DNA of 64,000 nt, taken from contig NZ_JACSQI010000008.1 in the NCBI RefSeq assembly GCF_014836715.1, positions 62,001 to 126,000 on the forward strand, written 5' to 3'. The stretch's first letter is position 1, and each line of letters begins with the position of its first letter. The notes below the pieces were generated by a model. That model was not told the origin of the DNA. It was given only the letters and a program-made list of their open reading frames with translations, and did no database searches. A program made the translations under genes and the position numbers. Source of the stretch: Escherichia whittamii. Lineage in GTDB: Bacteria > Pseudomonadota > Gammaproteobacteria > Enterobacterales > Enterobacteriaceae. Of the stretch, positions 9,599-21,982 are shown piece after piece.

Positions 9599-10090
9599 CT
9601 ACGTTTCATCCGGAGTACCTTCGGTATCCGTAATGATTTGATACAGCTCTTCATCGCTCTGGGCTGCACGTAAACGGCGGCAGATAGTTTTGTCCGCCAG
9701 ACGTTTCGCGACCAGCGAAAGAGTATGCAGGTGCGTTTTGGTTTGGTCTGCGGGTACCAACAGGGCAAAAAGTAAATCTACCGGCTGGTTGTCGATGGCA
9801 TCGAAAGCAATGGGTGTTTCTAGCTGAACGAAAACGCCAACAGCGCGTAGGGTATCTTCTTCCAGTTTGCCGTGCGGAATGGCAATGCCATTACCAATAC
9901 CGGTACTGCCCATTTTTTCCCGCGTCAGAATAGCTTCAAAAACCACCTGTGGCGGCAGGCTAAGTTGTTTTGCCGCCAGTTCGCTGATGATTTCCAGGGC
10001 GCGTTTTTTGCTCTGACAGTGGACGCGACTTCGCGTACATTCCCTGTTAAGAACACTGTTAAGCTGTAGAGTTGTATCATTATTTGTCAT
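9599..10090 (-). CDS. ptsN: Nitrogen-regulatory PTS component EIIA-Ntr
   Basis: A 163-residue PTS EIIA domain of the mannitol/fructose fold. The phosphorylated histidine is His73 in GNGIAIPHGKLEED. In its unphosphorylated form the protein regulates K+ transport (TrkA, KdpD) and other targets in E. coli. The ATG at 10090 gives MTNNDTTLQL, the known N-terminus; the in-frame ATG at 10114 adds eight residues and is not preferred. It sits 117 bp after hpf, with a GC-rich inverted repeat at 10155-10179 between them. Confidence 0.96.
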   Translation of the reverse strand: MTNNDTTLQLNSVLNRECTRSRVHCQSKKRALEIISELAAKQLSLPPQVVFEAILTREKMGSTGIGNGIAIPHGKLEEDTLRAVGVFVQLETPIAFDAIDNQPVDLLFALLVPADQTKTHLHTLSLVAKRLADKTICRRLRAAQSDEELYQIITDTEGTPDET

Positions 10091-10154
10091 AATTTCACCT
10101 AAGAATCTGCCCACTCAAACAGTGGGACAGATTCGGAGCATTAACCGTACAAAT

Positions 10155-10179
10155 GGCCTGTTGTGCCATACAACAGGCC
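10155..10179. repeat. Hairpin between hpf and ptsN
   Basis: An inverted repeat with arms GGCCTGTTGT/ACAACAGGCC and a short loop. There is no T-run after it on the minus strand, so it is more likely an mRNA processing or stability element within the rpoN operon than a full terminator. Confidence 0.6.
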
Positions 10180-10207
10180 GCCATGCACTTGCTAATTGCC
10201 CGGACAA

Positions 10208-10495
10208 TTAGTGTTGTTTCAATTTGTCTTTATGCTTGGTTAGCTGACGTGCCAACTTATCAATTAAGCCATCAATGGCGGCGTACATGTCCTGACCTTC
10301 CGCGCTGGCATGAATTTCGCCACCGTTAACATGCAGTGTTGCATCTGAGGTGTGGGTGACTTTCTCCACTTTCAGAACAACATAAACCTGGTTGATTCGG
10401 TCAAAATATTGCTCAAGTTTGGCAAACTTTGAGGTGACAAATTCGCGCAGGGCCTCGGTGATCTCGACGTTATTTCCGGTAATGTTGAGCTGCAT
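10208..10495 (-). CDS. hpf: Ribosome hibernation promoting factor HPF (short form)
   Basis: A 95-residue short HPF that binds the 30S decoding region in stationary phase and, with RMF, stabilises inactive 100S ribosomes. The beta-alpha-beta core reads MQLNITGNNVEITEAL...VNGGEIHASAEGQDMYAAID, and the C-terminus is short and lysine-rich (LTKHKDKLKQH). It lacks the C-terminal dimerisation domain of long HPFs. The in-frame ATG at 10579 adds 28 residues running back into the rpoN 3' end and is rejected. It lies 22 bp downstream of rpoN. Confidence 0.97.
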   Translation of the reverse strand: MQLNITGNNVEITEALREFVTSKFAKLEQYFDRINQVYVVLKVEKVTHTSDATLHVNGGEIHASAEGQDMYAAIDGLIDKLARQLTKHKDKLKQH

Positions 10496-10517
10496 AGTGT
10501 CTTCCTTATCGGTTGGG

Positions 10518-11951
10518 TCAAACGAGCTGTTTACGCTGGTTTGACGGCGGAATGGATAAAGACTCTCGGTACTTCGCAACAGTGCGGCGTGCCACCATGA
10601 TACCTTGTTCCGACAACAAAGAGGTTAACTTGCTGTCGCTCAACGGTTTCGCTGGGTTTTCCGCCGCGATTAATTTCTTCACCAGCGCACGAATCGCCGT
10701 GGAAGATGCTTCGCCACCCCCTTCGGTATTGACGTGGCTGGAAAAGAAATACTTCAGTTCAAAAATGCCTCGTGGACTATGCAGGTATTTTTGCGTGGTC
10801 ACGCGAGATATCGTCGATTCATGCATTTCGACGGCCTGGGCGATATCAGCCAGCACCATCGGTTTCATATATTCTTCGCCTTGCTCAAAGAAGGCTTGCT
10901 GTTGTTCAACAATACAGCGACTGACGCGCAGCAGTGTATCGTTACGGCTCTCCAGACTTTTTATCAACCATTTGGCATCCTGCAGATTGCTGCGGATAAA
11001 CTGGTTGTCACCATCGTTGCGTGTGCTGTTACACATCGAGGCATAATGCTGGTTGATTTGCAGACGTGGAATACTGTCGCTGTTGAGTTCAACCGTCCAG
11101 TGGCCGTTATGCTTACGCACCAGCACATCAGGGATGACATATTCCGGTTCACCGGTCTGGATCGACTGACCGGGACGTGGATCGAGTGACTGGATCAGAT
11201 TGACGGCTTCTTTCAGCACATCTTCTTTCAGACGTGTGACGCGCATTAACGTACGGAAGTCGTGATTCGCCAGCAGATCAAGATGATCGCTAATGATCAG
11301 TCGGGCCTCTTCCAGCCACGGCGTGTTTTTGTCGAATTGGGAGAGTTGGATCAACAGGCAGTCGCGCAGATCTTTTGCCGCCACGCCGACCGGGTCAAAG
11401 CGTTGGATTCGTTTGAGGACAGCTTCAATTTCATCGATGTCGATCTCTTCATCGCCCATGCTTTCGAGAATATCTTCCAGCGGGACGGTCAGATAACCGG
11501 TGTCATCAACGGCATCGACGATGGAGGTGGCGATAGCGCGATCGGTGTCAGAAAACGGTGTCAGCTCAACCTGCCACATCAGGTAATCTTGCAAGGTCTG
11601 CGTTGTTTCGCCCTGATAGACCGGCAATTCATCGTCGATGTAGTCACCGCTGGTGCCAGAGGGCGTACCGGCGGTGTAGATGGTGTCCCAACTGGCATCG
11701 AGCGGCAGTTCTTCCGGCATCTCTTTTTGCTCGAGCGCGTCGGCGGTGTCCAGCGTTTCGCTGTCCGGCGTTTCACGAGTATCGATTTCATCATGAGTGT
11801 CGATTTGCTCAAGCAGTGGATTACTCTCCAGCGCCTGCTGCAACTCTTGTTGAAGTTCCAGCGTGGACAGCTGCAACAGACGAATTGCCTGTTGTAGCTG
11901 AGGCGTCATCGCCAGTTGCTGACTAAGCCTGAGTTGCAAACCTTGCTTCAT
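10518..11951 (-). CDS. rpoN: RNA polymerase sigma-54 factor
   Basis: A 477-residue sigma-54 for nitrogen and other regulons, needing AAA+ activators for open-complex formation. Region I (about 1-50) is glutamine and leucine rich. Region II is acidic (about 50-110). The core-binding and helix-turn-helix parts follow. The RpoN box [10 protein letters not shown] is at about 454-463 and recognises the -24 element. Compared with K-12 from memory there are several substitutions in region II and the centre, for example [16 protein letters not shown], whereas the DNA-binding end looks unchanged. It heads the hpf-ptsN-rapZ-npr series and follows lptB by 47 bp. Confidence 0.97.
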   Translation of the reverse strand: MKQGLQLRLSQQLAMTPQLQQAIRLLQLSTLELQQELQQALESNPLLEQIDTHDEIDTRETPDSETLDTADALEQKEMPEELPLDASWDTIYTAGTPSGTSGDYIDDELPVYQGETTQTLQDYLMWQVELTPFSDTDRAIATSIVDAVDDTGYLTVPLEDILESMGDEEIDIDEIEAVLKRIQRFDPVGVAAKDLRDCLLIQLSQFDKNTPWLEEARLIISDHLDLLANHDFRTLMRVTRLKEDVLKEAVNLIQSLDPRPGQSIQTGEPEYVIPDVLVRKHNGHWTVELNSDSIPRLQINQHYASMCNSTRNDGDNQFIRSNLQDAKWLIKSLESRNDTLLRVSRCIVEQQQAFFEQGEEYMKPMVLADIAQAVEMHESTISRVTTQKYLHSPRGIFELKYFFSSHVNTEGGGEASSTAIRALVKKLIAAENPAKPLSDSKLTSLLSEQGIMVARRTVAKYRESLSIPPSNQRKQLV

Positions 11952-11998
11952 GTTCAGAATCGTACTCTCCTGCTAAAACGTCGCGAGCTTCTACCCTA

Positions 11999-12724
11999 TC
12001 AGAGTCTGAAGTCTTCCCCAAGGTATACACGCTTAACGTGTTCGTCTTGTAAGATTTCTGTCGGCGTGCCATGAGCGATTAAATGCCCCTGACTGACGAT
12101 ATAAGCGCGTTCACAAACAGCTAGCGTTTCACGCACGTTATGGTCGGTGATAAGCACGCCCAGGCCGCTATCGCGCAGGTGTTCAATGATACGTTTGATG
12201 TCGATAACCGAGATCGGGTCAACCCCAGCAAACGGTTCATCGAGGAGGATAAATTTCGGATTCGCAGCCAGTGCGCGCGCAATTTCTACACGACGGCGTT
12301 CACCACCGGAGAGTGATTGCCCCATGCTGTCGCGTAAATGCTCAATGTGGAACTCTTCCATCAACTCGTTCGCGCGATCTTCACGCTGTTCAGCGGATAA
12401 GTCATCACGAATTTGCAGTACCGCCATCAGGTTATCGTAAACGCTGAGGCGACGGAAAATAGAGGCTTCCTGCGGCAAATAGCCGATACCACGACGCGCG
12501 CGCGCATGCAGTGGCAGCAGGCTGATATCGTCGTCATCAATAATAATGTTGCCCGCATCGCGCGGCACAATGCCAACGACCATGTAGAAAGTCGTCGTCT
12601 TACCGGCACCGTTTGGCCCCAGCAAACCGACAATCTCCCCGGAGTTGACGGTCAGGCTGACGTCTTCCACCACGCGGCGGCCTTTATAGGCTTTTGCAAG
12701 GTTCTTTGCAGTTAAAGTTGCCAT
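11999..12724 (-). CDS. lptB: LPS export ABC transporter ATP-binding protein LptB
   Basis: A 241-residue ABC ATPase that powers extraction of LPS from the inner membrane with LptF, LptG and LptC. Walker A is GPNGAGKTT (36-44, Lys42), the signature is LSGGERRR, and Walker B ends in [10 protein letters not shown] with the catalytic glutamate Glu163. The switch histidine is in [10 protein letters not shown]. The start is 6 bp downstream of the lptA stop, so the Lpt genes form one transcription unit. Confidence 0.98.
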
Positions 12725-12730
12725 AACGAA

Positions 12731-13288
12731 TTAATTACCCTTCTTCTGCGCCGGGGTCTGGCCTTTGTTGTTTTTGTCCTGCAACTGTGACGGCACCAGA
12801 ACGGTGGTCACACGCTTACCTTTGTCACTGAAAGCCTGCATTTTCTGCTCTTTCACCAGGTAAGTGATCTTATCGCCCTTAATATTGCTATCGACCTGTT
12901 GCAGATAAGCATTACCGGTGAGCACGACGAAATCTTTCGCCAGTTCGTAATGCATCTGGGATGCATGGCCTTCGACTGGCTTGCCGTTATCCTGCATTTG
13001 ATAGAAGGTGGCCGGGTTGCCGTAACCGTCGATCACTTCCTTGCCTTGTTCACCACCCGGACGGGTAACGACCACTTTATCGGCATTAATTTTAATGGTG
13101 CCTTGAGTCACGACGACATTACCGGTGAAGGTGACCACATTGCCTTGCATATCAAGAGATTGCTGGTCCGACTCAATGTGGATCGGTTGGTCAGTATCTC
13201 CGGTAACGGCAAATGCCGGAATGCTGGCGGCCAGAAGTGAGCTGGCAAGCACAAGATTAAGGCTGAGTTTGTTTGTTTTGAATTTCAT
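12731..13288 (-). CDS. lptA: LPS export periplasmic bridge protein LptA
   Basis: A 185-residue periplasmic protein that assembles head to tail to carry LPS from LptC to LptD. A signal peptide of about 27 residues ends at IPAFA|VTGD. The OstA/LptA beta-jellyroll starts near QPIHIESDQQSLDMQGN. The ATG at 13288 matches the known length; an ATG seven codons upstream lies inside lptC. The gene starts inside lptC, with a 32-bp overlap. The C-terminus is lysine and glutamine rich (NNKGQTPAQKKGN). Confidence 0.97.
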   Translation of the reverse strand: MKFKTNKLSLNLVLASSLLAASIPAFAVTGDTDQPIHIESDQQSLDMQGNVVTFTGNVVVTQGTIKINADKVVVTRPGGEQGKEVIDGYGNPATFYQMQDNGKPVEGHASQMHYELAKDFVVLTGNAYLQQVDSNIKGDKITYLVKEQKMQAFSDKGKRVTTVLVPSQLQDKNNKGQTPAQKKGN

Positions 13289-13832
13289 AAGATGTTCTAA
13301 CCTTTTCAATCAGCTCGGCATTCTTGCTGCGTAAGTTGCCGCGCATTTTCAGACCGCTGGAGTTAAATGTTGTTCCGTATAACGTGACGAGGTCTTCAGA
13401 GGTAACATCCTGCGTCACCAGATTGATCTGCGCGTTATCCGTCGTGATTCTGCGAAGTTGAGAGTCTGGCACGAGTGCGTTGACTTCAACGTGTCCATAT
13501 AAATAGAGCATCCGGTCATTGGTTAGCTTGGCTTTATCTGCTTTAACCGACCATGTCGGGATTTTATCCTTATCAAACGTGGTAAGTACTGGTTGCGTAA
13601 ACCACGAAACGGCCTGATCGGAATAATATTCAACGTGTTGAGCAATCAATCGATAGCTTAAGGCTCCTTCTGGGTTATAGACGAGCGTGTCCGTATGCTC
13701 GCTTTTATAGGTGGGATCATTGTTGTTGACGACCACCTGGGCGGTATCGTCTTTCTCGGTCATGTTAACGCCGATCATCACCAGAACCGCCAGTGATAGC
13801 ACAATGATAACCCAACGTCTGGCTTTACTCAT
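13257..13832 (-). CDS. lptC: LPS export protein LptC
   Basis: A 191-residue bitopic inner-membrane protein linking LptB2FG to LptA. There is one N-terminal membrane helix (about 7-25), which in the family threads into LptFG, followed by a periplasmic jellyroll. It overlaps kdsC upstream by 4 bp and lptA downstream by 32 bp, an arrangement typical of the kdsD-kdsC-lptC-lptA-lptB operon. In E. coli a sigma-E promoter lies within the kdsC/lptC region; it is not identified here. Confidence 0.97.
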   Translation of the reverse strand: MSKARRWVIIVLSLAVLVMIGVNMTEKDDTAQVVVNNNDPTYKSEHTDTLVYNPEGALSYRLIAQHVEYYSDQAVSWFTQPVLTTFDKDKIPTWSVKADKAKLTNDRMLYLYGHVEVNALVPDSQLRRITTDNAQINLVTQDVTSEDLVTLYGTTFNSSGLKMRGNLRSKNAELIEKVRTSYEIQNKQTQP

Positions 13833-14395
13833 ATCGATTGCCCTTTGGCTTCATCCAGTTTGCCCTGCGCCAGAAGTAATAAGTCGCAAACTTCACGAAC
13901 CGCGCCGCGACCGCCAGCAATGCGCGTCACGTAATCAGCGCGCGGAATCAATAGCGGATGCGCGTCGGCTACGGCCACGCTTAAGCCCACTTTTTCCATT
14001 ACTGGCCAGTCGATAAGATCATCACCAACGTAAGCCACGTTTTCTGGCGCGATCGCCAGTTTTTCCAGCAGATCGCCAAAGGCGATAAGCTTGTTTGATT
14101 GCCCCTGATACAGATGGGTGATCCCTAATGTTGCACACCGATCTTCTACCAGTTTAGCCTTTCGTCCAGTAATGATGGCGACTTCAATATCAGAGGTGAG
14201 CGCACAGCGGATACCATAACCGTCACGAACGTTGAACGCTTTCAGCTCTTCGCCATTGTTACCCATATAAATCAGGCCATCTGACAATACGCCATCAACG
14301 TCGAGGATCAGCAGACGAATGTTCTCTGCTTTTGCCATCACATCGGCGCTAACAGGGCCGTAACAGGTCGCAAGCGACGCACCTGCTTTACTCAT
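13829..14395 (-). CDS. kdsC: 3-deoxy-D-manno-octulosonate 8-phosphate phosphatase
   Basis: A 188-residue HAD-family phosphatase (C0 class, forming tetramers) that dephosphorylates Kdo-8-P to Kdo for LPS inner core synthesis. The catalytic aspartates are Asp32 and Asp34 in LILDVDGVLSDG. Later HAD motifs are AIITGRKAK and AYVGDDLIDWPVM. It follows kdsD by 20 bp and overlaps lptC by 4 bp. Confidence 0.98.
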   Translation of the reverse strand: MSKAGASLATCYGPVSADVMAKAENIRLLILDVDGVLSDGLIYMGNNGEELKAFNVRDGYGIRCALTSDIEVAIITGRKAKLVEDRCATLGITHLYQGQSNKLIAFGDLLEKLAIAPENVAYVGDDLIDWPVMEKVGLSVAVADAHPLLIPRADYVTRIAGGRGAVREVCDLLLLAQGKLDEAKGQSI

Positions 14396-14415
14396 TGTTG
14401 TTTATCCTTGAATCT

Positions 14416-15402
14416 TTACACTACGCCAGCACGCAATAAATCGTGCATATGTAACACACCGAGTAAATAGTCGCCATCGGCAACCATTACGGAAGTGATA
14501 TGGCGGGATTGCATTAAGTTCAGCGCCTCAACGGCCAGAATGCCAGGACGTACACGAATTCCCCCCGGCGTCATCACATCGGCAATACCTAACTGACGGA
14601 CATCCACGCCCATATCGAAGACACGGCGTAAATCACCGTCGGTAAAGATGCCTTCAATCATCATATTGTCATCGCAAATGACGGTCATACCAAGATTTTT
14701 GCGGGTGACTTCCAGCAGCGCATCGCGCAGGCTGGCCGTTTTCTTGACATGCGGGATCTCGTCGCCCGTATGCATAATATCGCTGACGCGCAGCAGAAGT
14801 TTACGACCTAGTGCGCCGCCTGGATGCGAAAGTGCAAAATCCTCGGCGGTAAAGCCGCGCGCTTTCAACAAGGCGACGGCGAGCGCATCTCCCATGACCA
14901 GCGTCGCGGTAGTGCTGCTGGTTGGCGCCAGCCCTAACGGACAGGCTTCCTTCGCTACTTTAACACACAGATGCACGTCTGCTGCGCGTGCCATGCTGCT
15001 CTCCGGACGACCGGTGATGCAAATTAACGGCACATGCAGGCGTTTGAGTACCGGGATTAAGGCCGTGATTTCGCTGGATTCACCTGAGTTAGAAATCGCA
15101 ATAACCACGTCCTGCGGGGTGACCATGCCTAAATCGCCATGTGCGGCCTCACCGGGATGGACGAAAAATGACGGAGTACCGGTGCTGGCAAAGGTTGCTG
15201 CCATTTTGCGCCCAATGTGTCCCGATTTACCCATTCCCATGACCACGACTTTACCTTTACACCAGAACATCTTTTCACAGGCGAGCGTGAAATTCTGATT
15301 GATGTATTGATCAAGCTCTGCCAGGCATTCACGTTCAATCGCCAGGACTTCTTTACCTGCTTGCTGAAAGTCAAAACCCGGTTGCAACTCTACGTGCGAC
15401 AT
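14416..15402 (-). CDS. kdsD: Arabinose 5-phosphate isomerase KdsD
   Basis: A 328-residue enzyme converting ribulose 5-phosphate to arabinose 5-phosphate, the first dedicated step of Kdo synthesis. It has an N-terminal SIS sugar-isomerase domain (GMGKSGHIGRKMAATFAS; ISNSGESSEI) and two C-terminal CBS domains (about 205-328). The start at 15402 (MSHVELQPGF) is used; an in-frame ATG at 15468 extends 22 residues into yrbG and is rejected. The paralogue GutQ is excluded by the operon context with kdsC and lpt genes. Confidence 0.97.
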   Translation of the reverse strand: MSHVELQPGFDFQQAGKEVLAIERECLAELDQYINQNFTLACEKMFWCKGKVVVMGMGKSGHIGRKMAATFASTGTPSFFVHPGEAAHGDLGMVTPQDVVIAISNSGESSEITALIPVLKRLHVPLICITGRPESSMARAADVHLCVKVAKEACPLGLAPTSSTTATLVMGDALAVALLKARGFTAEDFALSHPGGALGRKLLLRVSDIMHTGDEIPHVKKTASLRDALLEVTRKNLGMTVICDDNMMIEGIFTDGDLRRVFDMGVDVRQLGIADVMTPGGIRVRPGILAVEALNLMQSRHITSVMVADGDYLLGVLHMHDLLRAGVV

Positions 15403-15415
15403 AATGCGTTTCCAG

Positions 15416-16393
15416 TTATTCAACGAGTATTGGCGATAACCAGTACAACATCGCCAGCCATACGACAAATCCGCCTGTTAATAATACCCCAATGCCACGG
15501 CCTGGTTGCGGGGTGCGCCGCCAGCATAGCAACGCAAAAATAATGCTGACCAACAGCATCACGCTGCAGTCACGACTGTATGCTAGTGGGTTAACCTCCC
15601 CGGGCGTTATCAGCGCGGGTAAACCCAGCACGATGACAATATTAAAAATGTTTGCGCCAATGATATTACCGACAGCGATGTCGTTTTCACCTTTGCGAAA
15701 ACCGGCTATCGCGGTTGCCAGTTCCGGCAAACTAGTGCCGATAGCGATTGCCGTCAGACCAATAGTCAACTCGCTGATGGCAAAGTAATTCGCCAGTACA
15801 GTGGCGTTATCAATCACCATCCGCGTTGCTACCGGCATGATAATCAATGCAATGCCGAGCCATAAAAACGCGACAGGCAAACCACCTTCGCGCGGTAACT
15901 CTGCAAGCTGTTCTCTGGTCAGGCTGTCAGTTCCCTGACGTTCTGCCTGACGTGCAAGTTTAACAATGAACAGCAGCCATAGCACAGCCAGAAAGAGGAG
16001 AAAGATACCATCGCTGCGACCAAGTTGTCCGTCATAGAGTACGGAACCGGCCACCACACTGACTAATAACATTAATGGTAATTCACGGCGCAGAACATCG
16101 GAATGGACGGTAAAAGGGCGCACCAGCGCAGCCAGACCGAGGATCAGTAAAATATTGATTATGTTTGAGCCGAGTGCTGTGCCGACGGCTAGATCTCGTT
16201 GTTCATGCAGCGACGCGGCAAGCGAAACGATTATTTCTGGAAGTGACGTGCCAATACTGACTACGGTCATGCCAATGATCAGTGGCTGGATGCCAAAAGA
16301 GCGGCAAAGTATAGAGGCGGCAAATACCAGACGGTCGGCACTGTAAACGACCAAAAGTAAACCAACAATTAACAGTGCCGTAGCTAAAAGCAT
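15416..16393 (-). CDS. yrbG: Putative calcium/sodium:proton antiporter YrbG
   Basis: A 325-residue polytopic inner-membrane protein of the CaCA exchanger superfamily. The two inverted alpha-repeats each carry GTSLPE, at about 48-53 and 219-224, with a GSNIINIL/GANIFNIV motif following each. About ten membrane segments are evident. It is the first gene of the yrbG-kdsD-kdsC-lptCAB run, 13 bp before kdsD, and is divergent from mlaF. The transported ion in vivo is not firmly established. Confidence 0.94.
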   Translation of the reverse strand: MLLATALLIVGLLLVVYSADRLVFAASILCRSFGIQPLIIGMTVVSIGTSLPEIIVSLAASLHEQRDLAVGTALGSNIINILLILGLAALVRPFTVHSDVLRRELPLMLLVSVVAGSVLYDGQLGRSDGIFLLFLAVLWLLFIVKLARQAERQGTDSLTREQLAELPREGGLPVAFLWLGIALIIMPVATRMVIDNATVLANYFAISELTIGLTAIAIGTSLPELATAIAGFRKGENDIAVGNIIGANIFNIVIVLGLPALITPGEVNPLAYSRDCSVMLLVSIIFALLCWRRTPQPGRGIGVLLTGGFVVWLAMLYWLSPILVE

Positions 16394-16601
16394 CTAACGT
16401 CCTTTCTTCAGGTATACTCGCCGGTCGCTGAAGATTTTCAGAAAGCCGAGACGGATTCTTAATTTTGACTTTATGCAGCTAAAAAGTAAAACAAATGCCA
16501 GCTTTCGCTAACCACCGCGGGTAATATTCTGTAAATATGTTGGGTTCAAGGTTAAATTGAGCGCCATGCTTAGAAAATCAACGCAAGACGAAGGGTGAAT
16601 T

Positions 16602-18201
<1,600 letters not shown>

Positions 18202-18205
18202 GTTC

Positions 18206-18757
18206 ATGCAAACGAAAAAAAATGAAATTTGGGTGGGTATCTTTTTATTAGCAGCACTGTTGGCGGCGCTGTTTGTTTGCCTGAAGGCGGCAAACGTGAC
18301 GTCAATGCGAACTGAACCGACCTACACGCTTTATGCGACGTTCGATAATATCGGCGGCCTGAAAGCGCGCTCTCCGGTTAGTATTGGTGGTGTTGTTGTA
18401 GGCCGGGTTGCGGATATTACGCTGGACCCAAAAACCTATCTACCGCGCGTGACGCTGGAAATTGAACAACGTTATAACCACATTCCTGATACCAGTTCGT
18501 TGAGCATTCGTACTTCCGGTCTGCTTGGGGAACAATATCTGGCATTAAACGTCGGTTTTGAAGACCCTGAGCTGGGTACTGCTATCCTGAAGGATGGCGA
18601 TACGATTCAGGACACCAAATCTGCGATGGTTCTGGAAGATCTCATTGGTCAGTTCCTTTACGGCAGTAAAGGTGATGACAATAAGAATAGTGGCGATGCG
18701 CCAGCCGCTGCGCCAGGTAATAATGAAACCACTGAACCTGTGGGTACAACGAAATAA
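18206..18757 (+). CDS. mlaD: Phospholipid transport substrate-binding protein MlaD
   Basis: A 183-residue MCE-domain protein anchored by one N-terminal helix (about 8-27). It forms a hexameric ring on MlaE through which lipids pass to MlaC. The MCE domain spans about 38-117 (YATFDNIGGLKARSPVSIGG), with a hydrophobic pore helix following. The tail is low-complexity (DAPAAAPGNNETTEPVGTTK). The start MQTKKNEIW at 18206 is preferred over one five codons upstream that overlaps mlaE. Confidence 0.97.
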   Translation: MQTKKNEIWVGIFLLAALLAALFVCLKAANVTSMRTEPTYTLYATFDNIGGLKARSPVSIGGVVVGRVADITLDPKTYLPRVTLEIEQRYNHIPDTSSLSIRTSGLLGEQYLALNVGFEDPELGTAILKDGDTIQDTKSAMVLEDLIGQFLYGSKGDDNKNSGDAPAAAPGNNETTEPVGTTK

Positions 18758-19410
<653 letters not shown>

Positions 19411-19411
<1 letters not shown>

Positions 19412-19704
19412 TGAGCGAGTCACTGAGCTGGATGCAGACGGACGACACTCTGGTATTAACCGGAGAGTTGGATCAGGACGTACTGCTGCCGCTTTGGGAA
19501 ATGCGTGACGAAGTGGTGAGGGGGATTACCCGCATCGATCTTAGTCGCGTATCCCGCGTTGATACAGGTGGACTGGCGCTGCTGCTCCATCTGATCGATT
19601 TGGCGAAAAAGCAGGGCAATAGCGTGACGCTTCAGGGGGTAAACGACAAGGTGTATACCCTGGCAAAATTGTATAATTTGCCGTCTGATGTCCTGCCTCG
19701 TTAA
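19411..19704 (+). CDS. mlaB: STAS-domain protein MlaB
   Basis: A 97-residue cytoplasmic STAS-domain subunit that binds MlaF and is needed for stability and activity of MlaFEDB. The key threonine is Thr52 in SRVDTGGLALLLHL, the position equivalent to the regulated serine of anti-anti-sigma factors. It is the last gene of the mla operon, followed by a REP unit and an intrinsic terminator. Confidence 0.96.
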
Positions 19705-19714
19705 TTTTTTTCAG

Positions 19715-19744
19715 GCTGGATAAGGCGTTACCCGCCTGTCCGGC
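19715..19744. repeat. REP (palindromic unit) after mlaB
   Basis: A single REP-like palindrome, GCTGGATAAGGCG...CGCCTGTCCGGC, 10 bp after the mlaB stop. It is typical of 3' ends of E. coli operons and may protect the mRNA end. Confidence 0.75.
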
Positions 19745-19762
19745 AAACCTACCAGTAAGCCG

Positions 19763-19794
19763 AGCCTTGTCTGATTAATCAGCAAGGCTTTTTG
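19763..19794 (+). terminator. Intrinsic terminator of the mla operon
   Basis: A hairpin with arms AGCCTTG/CAAGGCT and inner pairing CTGATTAATCAG, followed by TTTTTGCTT. It ends the mla transcript ahead of ibaG. Confidence 0.75.
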
Positions 19795-19863
19795 CTTATT
19801 TATGACAGCGCAACTTTGCTCTAAGATGTTTCGCTGGTTTATTAACTGATGAATGAAGATCCC

Positions 19864-20118
19864 ATGGAAAATAATGAAATTCAGAGCGTGCTGATGAACG
19901 CTCTTTCCCTCCAGGAAGTCCACGTTTCCGGCGATGGCAGCCACTTTCAGGTTATTGCCGTGGGTGAGATGTTTGATGGCATGAGCCGGGTTAAAAAACA
20001 GCAGACGGTTTACGGTCCGCTGATGGAGTATATTGCGGATAACCGCATTCATGCTGTGTCGATCAAAGCGTATACCCCTGCGGAGTGGGCGCGCGATCGC
20101 AAACTGAACGGCTTTTGA
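19864..20118 (+). CDS. ibaG: BolA-family iron-sulfur factor IbaG
   Basis: An 84-residue BolA-like protein (YrbA) that binds monothiol glutaredoxin GrxD with a shared iron-sulfur cluster and is linked to acid stress. The conserved BolA features include [15 protein letters not shown] and the C-terminal helix [16 protein letters not shown]. The ATG at 19864 (MENNEIQ) is preferred; an ATG five codons upstream gives an 89-residue version and has no better ribosome site. It is 54 bp ahead of murA and probably shares its transcript. Confidence 0.93.
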   Translation: MENNEIQSVLMNALSLQEVHVSGDGSHFQVIAVGEMFDGMSRVKKQQTVYGPLMEYIADNRIHAVSIKAYTPAEWARDRKLNGF

Positions 20119-20172
20119 GCTATGGGCGATACGCCGGTAGCGGATATGAATTGTTAACTGAGAACATACTAA

Positions 20173-21432
<1,260 letters not shown>

Positions 21433-21448
21433 TCGTCTGATAGCCGGC

Positions 21449-21466
21449 AGCCCCGTTCGCGGGGCT
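21449..21466 (+). terminator. Hairpin after murA
   Basis: A perfect palindrome AGCCCCG-TTCG-CGGGGCT, 17 bp after the murA stop and 14 bp before the sfsB stop on the other strand. It lacks a clear T-run on either strand. It probably acts as a transcript end between the two convergent genes. Confidence 0.6.
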
Positions 21467-21479
21467 ACCGCCAGGCTAC

Positions 21480-21758
21480 TCATTTTTGCGGTTTGGTGTA
21501 GCTGCGCATCAACTGCGATCTGTCGATAAACTCATGGGTCAGCGGGTCATGATAGCGTGATGGCCAGATAACCCAGGGATCAGTTCCTAATGCTTTCGCA
21601 ATAATCATCTCTCCTTTCGGCCAGGGACGCGATAATGCATTCGCCAGTGTCGAGGAGCTCAAACCATTTCTGCGAGATTCCGCCGCCATTGACGTTCCTC
21701 TTTTCCGCAAACCCGCAATGATATCGGCGGGATGCCAGTCAATGAAATTATTCTCCAT
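21480..21758 (-). CDS. sfsB: Ner-like DNA-binding regulator SfsB
   Basis: A 92-residue helix-turn-helix protein (also called Nlp) similar to the Ner repressor of phage Mu. The HTH region is ADIIAGLRKRGTSMAAESRRNGLSSSTLANAL in part, with WPKGEMIIAKALGTDPWVIWPSRY after it. It was named for stimulating maltose genes in E. coli, but its physiological target is unclear. It is convergent with murA, with an AT-rich promoter region on its other side (21759-21948). Confidence 0.92.
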   Translation of the reverse strand: MENNFIDWHPADIIAGLRKRGTSMAAESRRNGLSSSTLANALSRPWPKGEMIIAKALGTDPWVIWPSRYHDPLTHEFIDRSQLMRSYTKPQK

Positions 21759-21948
21759 CTTTCCTCACTCCTTAAGTTAGTCGCTTTCATTCAGAACATG
21801 CGTTCTGTCGAGTATCACTATACTCCTGATGGCGCATTGTTCTAAAAAGTTCCTGTAAGAAGTGTGAATATTCAGAATATATCAAGATGAGACGTCTGTA
21901 TTTGAGGAGAATTTTCGCGTAATGAAGTTTTTTTGGAGTTTACTGGAA

Positions 21949-21973
21949 TTATCCCGCGCGGTGCGCGGGATAA
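21949..21973 (-). terminator. Terminator hairpin of ispB
   Basis: A perfect inverted repeat TTATCCCGCGC-N3-GCGCGGGATAA, just after the ispB stop on the minus strand, followed by TTCCAG. The stem is very strong although the T-tract is weak. Confidence 0.65.
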
Positions 21974-21982
21974 CAGGGGAGA

